This document shows positions 34,386-40,660 of a stretch of DNA of 40,660 bases, piece after piece. The DNA is taken from NCBI GenBank assembly GCA_002707525.1, contig PAND01000023.1, positions 1 through 40,660 on the forward strand. The letters are read 5' to 3'. Each line of letters begins with the position of its first letter. Position 1 is the first letter of the stretch. This stretch comes from Flavobacteriales bacterium (lineage in GTDB: Bacteria > Bacteroidota > Bacteroidia > Flavobacteriales > Schleiferiaceae). The notes beneath the pieces were generated by a model, which did not search any database, was not told the origin of the DNA, and saw only the letters and a program-made list of their open reading frames with translations. The position numbers were made by a program, and so were the translations under genes.

Positions 34386-37300
34386 ATGTTCCGAAAACCT
34401 TTAGCCTTACTCATTACTCTGGTGAGCATTCAATGCGGCTTTGCGCAAGTTGCCATCACCAATTATTCTGTAAATAGCATAGGTCAAGCCCAGCTTTCTA
34501 TTCAAGGACAAGCCGGTAAGTATTACCTACTCCATGCGCAACACAGCTCCACCTTTAATTGGGTCACTTCCATCACTATGGGTGTAAGCGGGACCATGGT
34601 TATTTCTGAACCCGGCACCGCCTATCCCTTAACAAACTACAGCATTACCGAACACGACATTTCCAATCCAGGGGATTGGGACGGCGACGGCATAGATGAT
34701 ATTACCGAATACCAAAATATGCCCACGGATGCACCGCTAAATTATGCTCCTGCAGTGGCCTTCATAGACGGTGCGACCTCCATCCCTGATGCGCAGACAT
34801 TCATGAGCTTAGCTACAGTAAATAACGTGGGTTGGGCGCCTTTTTTAGATAATCAGCTATACGTCAAATTTGGCATTCTCAACAGAGACGGTCCCAATCC
34901 ACAGATTTATTTCATAAACAGCAATACGCATACCGTACACTTTGGTTTTTGGGGTGCTATCAATGCCAATGTAATTGGGGACGATTCCTCCGGTGAAATT
35001 GTCTACAATCCCAATGTAATCAACCCAAACGGCGTTATTGGAAGTTATTCTTTCAACTTTTCCTTTGGCGACGCATACAATTTCCAAGAAACCCAGCGCA
35101 CCTATGAGCTTTTGATGGCCAATATGCCGTTCCTTCAGAACAACATGAATCACTTCATTGGTTCCGACGGAGAAGACGACTATAACAACATCTATGCGAG
35201 CGGTTTTACAGGTGCTAGATTTGAAGTAGTTCTTGAATCCGACGTATTTGCAGACATTAATTACATTCCCTTTCACGAGGCGGAAGGCTACGGCTATTTC
35301 AAGGAAGTTGGCGTTGGTGAGACACCCGGATCAAGAGATATTGTGCTCTACAATGCCCTACCGAATTCACTACCAAGAGTGGGAGGAATCATTACCTCCG
35401 TGATTCAAACGCCGCTTTCTCACGTAAACCTAAGGGCCATACAAGACAATGTTCCCAACGCTTACATTAAAGACCCTTTATCCATAGACTCCATAGCCAA
35501 CTTGTTGAACAGCTATATCTACTACAAGGCAGAAAACGAAACGTTCCAGATTCGTTCGGCTACCCTGCAGGAGGTTAACGATTGGTACGATAAATTACGA
35601 CCAACCAACCCTCAAATTCCCGTACGGGATTTGAGCATTGAACGCATCATGCCGCTGGATTCTATAGCCTTTGCAATGTCTGCTGCTTTTGGCGCAAAAT
35701 GTGCCAATGTAGCCACCATGCGCACTTTTGGATTCCCCACCCCAACCATTCCTAATGGCTTTGGTGTTCCGTTCTACTACTACGATGAATTCATGAAACA
35801 CAACGACTTCTACAATGAAGCGCAAGTGATGATGACCAATCCCGTATTCATCAATGACATTGATTTCCGAAAGCAACGCCTCAAGGATTTTAGAAAAGAC
35901 ATTAAAGCAGCAAATATGCCTCAATGGATGCTGGATTCACTGCAGTCCATGCATGATGCATTTCCCGTTGGAACGGCCGTAAGATGCCGTTCAAGTACCA
36001 ACAATGAGGATCTACCAGGCTTTAGTGGCGCGGGGCTCTATACCTCAAAAACGCAACATACGGATGAAGGACACATCTCCAAGTCCATCAAGCAGGTATA
36101 TGCAAGCATGTGGAACTTCCGCGCTTTTGAGGAACGCGACTTTTACCGCGTGGACCACTTTGTTGCCGCCATGGGTGTGCTTTGCCATCCAAACTTTAAG
36201 GATGAAAAATCCAACGGTGTGGGGGTAACCATAGACCCCATTTACGATACGGATAGCACCTTTTATCTCAACACACAGATAGGCGAATCCTTAATAACCA
36301 ATCCCGATCCCAATTCCGTTCCCGAAGAATTACTCTTGTTTGAGGATACTGCCCAGGGCAATGGTTATGTGGTACTGAGACTCTCTAACCTTGCGCAACA
36401 GGGGCAGCTGGTAATGGCAGACAACTACCTTGACTCCATGCGTCAGTACATGTGTGCCATTCATGATGAATTTGAAGTACTGTATGACGTAGTAGGTGTG
36501 GAAGGGTTTGGTATGGACATTGAATACAAGGTGACCAAAGACGACGATCTAGCCATCAAACAGGCCCGACCTTGGGTCTCTTTCTGGTCTAACGTCAAAG
36601 GGGATTATGATTTGAGTGTCAAAGAGATTGTCAACCCGCAATCTTCCGCAACACTTGGAAATAGCGAATATATTGCTGCAAAAATTGCCAACACAGGTCT
36701 CAATGACATGTACGATTTTACCGCCACACTCTACGTGGATGGACTATTTGTAGACTCTCTTGTAATAGGCGACACCATAAAGGCCTTTCAAGACACTACC
36801 TACACATTTAGTGTTCCTCAAGATTTCTCCACCATTAGCGATTATTCCATCACTTGTATTGTCACAAATAGCAGTGATACCTATGGCAACAACGACACCT
36901 TAGATGCTGTTGTTAGTAAGCTCCACCAATTAGACGGAGAAATCATCCTACGCGAACTTTCTGCCGTCTGTAATAATGAATACCAAGCCGAAGTAGTAGT
37001 CAAAAATCAGGGAGCAATTGCGCTAACCAGTGTTGAGATAAAAGTACTGGCCAATGGAGTGAATGTAAATCAATTCACTAAAAATGTGGTTATCCCCCCC
37101 CAAGGGAAAGAATCCTTTACTATTCAAATTGATAATAGCCAAGCACCAACGAGCAATGTCCTCATAGAACTGGTGAAAGTCAATGGACAGATGGACGGCG
37201 ATTTTGCCAATAATTTCATTGCATCTCCAACCCCAACATCGACGGACTATGATCAGGTCACCTTGCACATTATTCCTGATAACTTCCCAGAAGAAACCTC

Positions 37301-38327
37301 CTGGGAGGTCATTGAAGAGTCTTCCGGCAAACTAGTAGCTAACGGGTCCTTGAGCAGCTCTACCTCAACCTATGCAGAAAATATATGCTTGGATTTCACC
37401 AAGTGTTATTCGCTGTATATGTACGATTCCTATGGAGACGGAATGTGCTGTGATTATGGCAACGGTTACTTTTTTATGTTAAACCCCATGGGAGACACCC
37501 TTTTGAATAACAACGGTAAATTTGGTAAAAAGATCCGTGAAGTCTTCTGCCCCGACGGCACAGGCTGCGAGATAGACGGTCAAATTCAAATCACCCACAC
37601 CTCATCACCTTCTGCAAGTGACGGAGAAATTAAGATCTATTCCAGCTCAGGAATTCGACCGTTCCTCTACAGCATAGACAACGGGATTACTTACATAGAT
37701 TCCAACAGCTTTACCAACCTTGGCGCTGGTATCTATTATATCTCAGTAATAGGCGCTGCCGGTATTTGTGAGTATACTGAAATGGTGACGATTGAAAATT
37801 GCGCATTGGTCTCTGCCAACATCACTGTAAATAATGCTACGGGTACCGCACAAACGGACGGCTCCATTAGTATCCTTCCAACCTCTGGAATCCCACCCTA
37901 CCAATACAGTATTGATGGCGGCACCAACTTCTCTTCTACGGCTACCTATACTGGCTTACCTATTGGGCGCTACAATGTTGTCATCAAAGACTCTTTAGAT
38001 ATTTGCCAATATGAATCCACGGAGCGGGTTCGCGTGGTTCCGAATATTGAAATAGTGGAAATTGACGGGTTTACGCATGAAATTTTGCTCTTCCCCAACC
38101 CTACTCAAGGTGAATTTACAATAGAAATTATCTCTAACGAGTCGCTCTCTGAAGATGTTCAACTAGAAGTTTATGATTATTTGGGAAGAACATTAATTCA
38201 AGAAGTCATTACGCACCAAGGCCAGCTGTCCAAAAGACTTTCCTTGCAACACTACGAATCTGGCACCTATTTTGTTCGGTGCCACAACAGCTCCTTTGAA
38301 AAGAACTTTAGAATCGTAAAAATCTAA
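34386..38327 (+). CDS. T9SS-exported protein with phosphohistidine and PPDK-type ATP-grasp domains
   Basis: Secreted protein of 1313 residues. Signal peptide 1-19 (MFRKPLALLITLVSI, cut near GFAQ); a Ca-binding-like DWDGDGIDDITEY near 98-110; and TPLSHVNLRA around His346, resembling the phosphohistidine loop of PEP synthase and glucan water dikinase. Next comes a PEP/pyruvate-binding (PPDK_N, PF01326) ATP-grasp: FGAKCANVATMRTFGFPTP near 435, RCRSSTNNEDLPGFSGAGLY about 533-552, SMWNFRAFEERDFY, and IKQARPWV near 724. A CARDB-like beta domain, two SprB-like repeats (about 1060-1215), and a type A T9SS sorting domain (LFPNPTQGEFTIEI to the end) follow. This domain order matches GWD. No PEP barrel is present. 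Activity outside the cell is unproven. I used ATG 34386, not GTG 34350. Confidence 0.85.
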   Translation: MFRKPLALLITLVSIQCGFAQVAITNYSVNSIGQAQLSIQGQAGKYYLLHAQHSSTFNWVTSITMGVSGTMVISEPGTAYPLTNYSITEHDISNPGDWDGDGIDDITEYQNMPTDAPLNYAPAVAFIDGATSIPDAQTFMSLATVNNVGWAPFLDNQLYVKFGILNRDGPNPQIYFINSNTHTVHFGFWGAINANVIGDDSSGEIVYNPNVINPNGVIGSYSFNFSFGDAYNFQETQRTYELLMANMPFLQNNMNHFIGSDGEDDYNNIYASGFTGARFEVVLESDVFADINYIPFHEAEGYGYFKEVGVGETPGSRDIVLYNALPNSLPRVGGIITSVIQTPLSHVNLRAIQDNVPNAYIKDPLSIDSIANLLNSYIYYKAENETFQIRSATLQEVNDWYDKLRPTNPQIPVRDLSIERIMPLDSIAFAMSAAFGAKCANVATMRTFGFPTPTIPNGFGVPFYYYDEFMKHNDFYNEAQVMMTNPVFINDIDFRKQRLKDFRKDIKAANMPQWMLDSLQSMHDAFPVGTAVRCRSSTNNEDLPGFSGAGLYTSKTQHTDEGHISKSIKQVYASMWNFRAFEERDFYRVDHFVAAMGVLCHPNFKDEKSNGVGVTIDPIYDTDSTFYLNTQIGESLITNPDPNSVPEELLLFEDTAQGNGYVVLRLSNLAQQGQLVMADNYLDSMRQYMCAIHDEFEVLYDVVGVEGFGMDIEYKVTKDDDLAIKQARPWVSFWSNVKGDYDLSVKEIVNPQSSATLGNSEYIAAKIANTGLNDMYDFTATLYVDGLFVDSLVIGDTIKAFQDTTYTFSVPQDFSTISDYSITCIVTNSSDTYGNNDTLDAVVSKLHQLDGEIILRELSAVCNNEYQAEVVVKNQGAIALTSVEIKVLANGVNVNQFTKNVVIPPQGKESFTIQIDNSQAPTSNVLIELVKVNGQMDGDFANNFIASPTPTSTDYDQVTLHIIPDNFPEETSWEVIEESSGKLVANGSLSSSTSTYAENICLDFTKCYSLYMYDSYGDGMCCDYGNGYFFMLNPMGDTLLNNNGKFGKKIREVFCPDGTGCEIDGQIQITHTSSPSASDGEIKIYSSSGIRPFLYSIDNGITYIDSNSFTNLGAGIYYISVIGAAGICEYTEMVTIENCALVSANITVNNATGTAQTDGSISILPTSGIPPYQYSIDGGTNFSSTATYTGLPIGRYNVVIKDSLDICQYESTERVRVVPNIEIVEIDGFTHEILLFPNPTQGEFTIEIISNESLSEDVQLEVYDYLGRTLIQEVITHQGQLSKRLSLQHYESGTYFVRCHNSSFEKNFRIVKI

Positions 38328-38350
38328 AACTACTCTTTAATACTTGATAG

Positions 38351-38390
38351 CAGCGCGGTATGGGAACGCCCTTATCGCGCTGTTTTATTC
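38351..38390 (+). terminator. Strong intrinsic terminator
   Basis: CAGCGCG / CGCGCTG (38351-38357 with 38376-38382) encloses a further GGG/CCC helix around an AACG loop; a T-rich tract (TTTTATTCTT) follows. It ends the 29562-38327 transcription unit and marks the border between the housekeeping genes and the accessory segment. Confidence 0.9.
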
Positions 38391-38444
38391 TTACCCAAAA
38401 AAGAAGTACAAGTTTTATTTGCTCACATTGCTAAGCGGTACAAA

Positions 38445-38460
38445 AAGATGAAGTCATCTT
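38445..38460. repeat. Inverted repeat upstream of the recombinase gene
   Basis: AAGATGA-AG-TCATCTT is a perfect 7-bp inverted repeat with a two-base centre, ending 21 bases before the recombinase ATG. It could be an operator or a recombinase-binding pair. Nothing here decides between these, and a chance occurrence is possible. Confidence 0.5.
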
Positions 38461-38481
38461 AATAGGTAAATGCACTAGCCC

Positions 38482-39633
38482 ATGGCCAAGCACTTCATCA
38501 TTACCATTGGCGATTTTCGCGATTCCTCAGGGAGGTATTTCTCCTTGAGAACCCCTTTCTACCGTCCCCTAAACCGCGCGTTGCATCGCATTGGCGCTAC
38601 TTGGCGCAAGGAGATGAAGTGCTGGCTACTGGCCTATTCCAAAGAGCATTGGGTTAAGTTGCAAGAAGCCGCTGAACCCTTTGGATCCCTAGAGATTATC
38701 ACTAAAAAACCGCTTTCACTCACCCTAATACAAAATATAAAACCACAGACGCGCAGCTACCTAGAATCCTATCAAGAAATGCTTTACGCAAGGGGTTATG
38801 CTCAAAACACCATCAACACCTATACGAACATGATGTGTAAACTTCTGAGTCACCAGCACCCCACTCCGCCCCAGGAACTGACCATCATCCTAATCAACAA
38901 ATACCGCGCTGCCCATCTTTTTCAGCAGGCCAACAGCACGCAGCGCCAATTTGTGAGTGCCCTAAAGCTACTCTTGCAGCACTTTAACAATCCTATTCAG
39001 CCCGATACATTAGTGCGCCCACGAGCCAATCAAACCAAACCCAAAGTGATTGCTGTTGAGGAAGTGATTAGAATGATAGCCCGCACCCAAAATGTGAAAC
39101 ACCGGCTCATTATCTCCTTTCTCTACTCTTGCGGGCTGCGGCGCGGAGAAGTCCTGAATTTAGAACCCAAAGACCTCAACCTAGAGCGGAGTTCTCTTCA
39201 TGTTAGAGAAGGGAAATGGGGCAAAGAACGGCTGCTGCCCCTGCCCCAAAGCATCTATCCGTTGCTCAAGGAATACATCCACTTTTACCAACCTACTACC
39301 TACCTGTTTGAAGGACAAAAGAGCGACCAATACAGCCCTACTTCCGTTGCTAAAATTGTACAACGGGCAGCGAAAAATGCGGGCATCCACCAACACGTCA
39401 CCCCTCATATGCTGCGCCACAGCTATGCCACCCATTTATTGGAAAAAGGGGTAGACATGAGATACATCCAAGAACTTCTAGGCCACAGCAAACCGGAAAC
39501 CACCATGATCTACACCCATGTGGCGAAGCATACGGTACTGGCCATTGAAAGTCCATTGGACACTGCGCTGAGGGAAAACATGACGAATCAAAACAAGTCC
39601 AATGATTTCAAAGGATTAGGAAAAAACAAGTAA
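38482..39633 (+). CDS. Tyrosine recombinase with Bacteroidota-type arm domain
   Basis: Site-specific DNA recombinase of 383 residues. Residues 1-75 form an extra N-terminal domain with the pattern ALHRIGATWRKEMKCWLLAY, like the LPGARW...CWY arm domains of many Bacteroidota integrases. The core-binding domain is about 88-165 (YLESYQEMLYARGYAQNTI). The catalytic residues are complete: R220 (SCGLRRGE), K245 (REGKWGKER), H309 and R312 (HMLRHSYATHLL), H335 (LLGHSKPETT), and Y344 (MIYTHV). It has XerC/D-like spacing and lacks the extra insert typical of integron IntI proteins. It sits between a strong terminator and a toxin-antitoxin pair, followed by further accessory DNA, so an element- or array-associated role is inferred. 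It is not a XerC/XerD housekeeping copy, judging by the arm domain. Confidence 0.93.
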   Translation: MAKHFIITIGDFRDSSGRYFSLRTPFYRPLNRALHRIGATWRKEMKCWLLAYSKEHWVKLQEAAEPFGSLEIITKKPLSLTLIQNIKPQTRSYLESYQEMLYARGYAQNTINTYTNMMCKLLSHQHPTPPQELTIILINKYRAAHLFQQANSTQRQFVSALKLLLQHFNNPIQPDTLVRPRANQTKPKVIAVEEVIRMIARTQNVKHRLIISFLYSCGLRRGEVLNLEPKDLNLERSSLHVREGKWGKERLLPLPQSIYPLLKEYIHFYQPTTYLFEGQKSDQYSPTSVAKIVQRAAKNAGIHQHVTPHMLRHSYATHLLEKGVDMRYIQELLGHSKPETTMIYTHVAKHTVLAIESPLDTALRENMTNQNKSNDFKGLGKNK

Positions 39634-39658
39634 CTCATGTGTCCGAAAATTCAAACAT

Positions 39659-39676
39659 GTAAACTAATTAGTTAAC
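39659..39676. promoter_or_regulatory. Palindromic operator candidate of the toxin-antitoxin pair
   Basis: GTAAACTAATTAGTTAAC is an 18-bp palindrome with a single mismatched pair; its central 12 bases AACTAATTAGTT are perfect. It overlaps the -7 box of the promoter for the toxin gene. Type II antitoxins with HTH domains usually repress their own operon through such sites, so binding by the 40002-40328 product is inferred. Confidence 0.6.
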
Positions 39677-39680
39677 TTTG
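39673..39680 (+). promoter_or_regulatory. Promoter -7 box of the toxin-antitoxin operon
   Basis: TAACTTTG is a perfect TAnnTTTG box. It ends two bases before the GTG used as toxin start, so the transcript would be leaderless or start inside the predicted coding region. No good -33 box was seen. Confidence 0.55.
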
Positions 39681-39682
39681 CG

Positions 39683-40015
39683 GTGGTTAGAAACATTGTC
39701 TTTTACACAGATTCATTTTTAAAATTTTACTATCGTCAAGAACCAAAGGTTCAAGAAAAGGTAGAATATGTGTTGGAAATGATTCGCTATGAGCTAAAGG
39801 TTCCGGCCAAGTTTTTTAAACCATTGAAAAATACTGGAGGTATATGCGAAGTTCGAGTGATCACGGCAACGAAGAGCATACGAATACTTGGATTCATTGA
39901 TTCAGGTAACATTGTAGTATTGACCAATTGCTTTTTAAAAAAGACACAGAAAACTCCAAAGAAGGAAATAGCTAAAGCACAAAGCCTAAGAGAACGTTAT
40001 TATGCAAACAAGTAA
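39683..40015 (+). CDS. RelE/ParE (HigB-type, Gp49-like) toxin
   Basis: Small basic protein of 110 residues in the phage-derived Gp49-like/HigB family (PF05973): VRNIVFYTDSFLKFYYRQ, then KVQEKVEYVLEMI, FKPLKNTGGICEVRVITATKSIRILGF, VVLTNCFLKKTQKTPKKEIAKA, and ERYY. Such toxins usually cut mRNA on the ribosome. Toxin precedes antitoxin, as in HigBA loci, and the two frames overlap by 14 bases. The GTG start lies almost on the promoter -7 box, so the true 5' end is uncertain. Whether the pair stabilises the adjacent mobile segment is inference. Confidence 0.9.
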   Translation: MVRNIVFYTDSFLKFYYRQEPKVQEKVEYVLEMIRYELKVPAKFFKPLKNTGGICEVRVITATKSIRILGFIDSGNIVVLTNCFLKKTQKTPKKEIAKAQSLRERYYANK

Positions 40016-40328
40016 ATCTAACACAAGAGGACTGACCTCACTCGATGAACTCATTGAAGTTAAATACGGGAAGCACGGAACCGCTACTCGCGACAAATTT
40101 GAAACTGATGCGCTCGCTTTTCGTTTGGGTGAAATGCTCAAACAAGCCAGAAAAGATGTTGGCATTACCCAAGAACAACTTGCTAATCGCACGGGCACCA
40201 AGAAGAGCTACATCTCAAGAATAGAAAGAGGACTAAGCGATATACAAATGTCTACCTATTACAAATTAATTACTACTGGTCTCGGAAGACAGCTCAATAT
40301 ATCTATAGAATCTATGGAGCACATCTAA
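40002..40328 (+). CDS. HTH (XRE-type) antitoxin
   Basis: Partner antitoxin of 108 residues. The N-terminal part, TSLDELIEVKYGKHGTATRDKFE (about 12-34), is typical of antitoxins paired with Gp49-like toxins, and the XRE helix-turn-helix spans about 42-95 (LGEMLKQARKDVGITQEQLA, GTKKSYISRIERGLSDIQM). It should neutralise the toxin and repress the operon at the upstream palindrome. It overlaps the toxin by 14 bases, the sign of coupled translation. Confidence 0.9.
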   Translation: MQTSKSNTRGLTSLDELIEVKYGKHGTATRDKFETDALAFRLGEMLKQARKDVGITQEQLANRTGTKKSYISRIERGLSDIQMSTYYKLITTGLGRQLNISIESMEHI

Positions 40329-40384
40329 AATAGAAGTGATTCTCTTCTGCTTTCCACAAAGTATTTGTAACTTAATTTGAATAA

Positions 40385-40513
40385 TTAGACCCATACCAAA
40401 CACGAGCCTCTTAAACTGCGATAACATTCCTCCCAATTAGTGCATAAACCTGCACATTCCCATTTGACAGGTGCACTTTTTCCCGGTTGGAATAAACCAT
40501 CACATATAAGGGG
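40385..40513 (-). pseudogene. Cysteine-rich short open frame without a start (possible gene remnant)
   Basis: The minus strand is open for 42 codons before TAA and reads as FQPGKSAPVKWECAGLC, then TNWEECYRSLRGSCLVWV. The F-x-PG-x-x-APV start followed by spaced Cys and Trp resembles small metal-binding or cassette-type proteins, and the composition looks like real protein. No ATG, GTG or TTG starts the frame: a stop (complement of 40514-40516) lies just upstream, inside the GGGGTTACC motif. It therefore looks like the 3' part of a gene cut at that point, or a chance frame. Confidence 0.4.
40439..40481 (+). terminator. Bulged hairpin with T-run, possible terminator
   Basis: AGTGCA pairs with TGCACT (40439-40444 with 40472-40477) and CCTG with CAGG (40449-40452 with 40468-40471), leaving a four-base bulge on one side. 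TTTTT follows. It could end the toxin-antitoxin transcript, although it also lies inside the minus-strand open frame and might simply be coding sequence. Confidence 0.35.
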
Positions 40514-40545
40514 TTACCAGCCATTAGAAAAATGAGAAGCTATAT
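40501..40545 (+). other. Candidate cassette/array boundary motif
   Basis: The segment runs CACATATAAGGGGTTACC, then AGCCATTAGAAAAATGAG, and ends just before an ATG. Short elements of the type TATAAG-G-GGTTACCAGC placed before gene starts are, from memory, recurrent in accessory gene arrays of Flavobacteriia; only one full copy is in this window, so repetition cannot be shown. It coincides with the break point of the minus-strand remnant on its left and the start of a new gene on its right. It does not match the classic attC boxes. Confidence 0.35.
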
Positions 40546-40660
40546 ATGAAAGAAGAAAATAAATCTCTTACTACTAAACTTTCTTCTGATATAGTTAAGA
40601 TTGGAAACTCTCTTGATTTAACAAAAAAGTTAATTAGCCAAGGCACTTTATTAGAACAAG
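40546..40660 (+). CDS. Start of an unidentified gene, cut by the window edge
   Basis: From ATG 40546 the frame is open for 38 codons to the end of the window (begins MKEENKSLTTKLSSDIV, continues KIGNSLDLTKKLISQGTLLEQ at the edge). The stretch KIGNSLDLTKKL resembles short leading segments (roughly GNSLxLTKKLL) seen before effector-type domains in Bacteroidota accessory proteins; this is a weak recollection, and no function is assigned. The upstream 15 bases are A-rich, as usual for Bacteroidota starts. Confidence 0.6.
   Translation, partial: MKEENKSLTTKLSSDIVKIGNSLDLTKKLISQGTLLEQ

Noticed and set aside
34857-35276. 139-residue minus-strand frame inside the secreted dikinase-like gene.
   Set aside because: Antisense shadow; valine/isoleucine-rich with no start context or family pattern.
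38482-39633. Canonical integron integrase IntI.
   Set aside because: The IntI-specific extra segment between the second and third conserved patches is missing, and an N-terminal arm domain is present instead.
39634-39660. A second copy of the boundary motif between the recombinase and the toxin gene.
   Set aside because: Only a 5-bp CATGT/ACATG inverted pair is present; nothing like TAAGGGGTTACC is found, so the toxin-antitoxin pair cannot be shown to be a cassette.
40400-40520. Classic integron attC site (GTTRRRY / RYYYAAC with a bulged hairpin).
   Set aside because: CCTCTTA (40407-40413) can pair with TAAGGGG (40507-40513) and there is a bulged hairpin in between, but the canonical R'/R'' boxes are absent and a 7-bp pairing over 100 bases is near chance.
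38391-40660. CRISPR array or insertion sequence.
   Set aside because: No regularly spaced repeats and no transposase or terminal inverted repeats were seen in the accessory segment.

Overview
The window reads as chromosomal DNA of a member of Bacteroidota, most likely Flavobacteriales (a marine Cryomorphaceae/Schleiferiaceae-like lineage would fit, but that rank is a guess). The evidence is: type IX secretion (T9SS) C-terminal sorting domains on several secreted proteins; a TonB-dependent receptor with an N-terminal carboxypeptidase-regulatory-like domain; Bacteroidota promoters of the TAnnTTTG type; a MurF-alanine racemase fusion; a DAHP synthase-chorismate mutase fusion; a DUF4271-hemD gene pair; and the 5' third of a 16S rRNA gene at the left edge.

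Layout, left to right. 1-692: start of an rRNA operon read leftward, with its promoter and leader. 693-4282 (minus): membrane pyrophosphatase with an unusual C-terminal tail, then the E1-beta subunit of pyruvate dehydrogenase. 4496-8650 (plus): a tight operon of etfB, etfA, a bifunctional-nuclease-domain protein, a CNT nucleoside transporter and ruvC. 8619-9501 (minus): greA and a HIT hydrolase. 9575-18328 (minus): a three-gene operon of TonB-dependent receptor, 1342-residue T9SS-exported protein and PorV/PorQ-like outer-membrane protein. 18418-25557: a lipoprotein with a degenerate Rieske-like site, a glutaryl-CoA-dehydrogenase-like enzyme, a choice-of-anchor-V T9SS protein, DUF4271, hemD, then rnpA, an S41 protease and an O-antigen-ligase-like membrane protein. 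25586-29495 (minus): SPFH protein, MurF-Alr and thymidine kinase. 29562-38327 (plus): a probable operon of a conserved coiled-coil protein, rsmI, DAHP synthase-chorismate mutase, recJ, a histidine phosphatase and a large secreted protein with a dikinase-like core, closed by a strong terminator at 38351.

The last 2.3 kb (38391-40660) differ in kind from the housekeeping DNA. They hold a tyrosine recombinase with a Bacteroidota-type N-terminal arm domain, a RelE/HigB-type toxin with its overlapping HTH antitoxin under a palindromic operator/promoter, a short cysteine-rich minus-strand frame with no start codon, a short motif directly before a new gene start, and the first 38 codons of another gene cut by the window edge. 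This looks like the entry to an accessory gene array next to its own recombinase, integron-like in layout but with a recombinase that lacks the IntI-specific insert. The array is cut off by the window, so this remains a hypothesis.

The other notable locus is the secreted protein at 34386-38327. It carries a phosphohistidine-type segment followed by an ATP-grasp segment in the order known from glucan water dikinases, but has a signal peptide and a T9SS sorting domain, which is a surprising place for an ATP-dependent fold.
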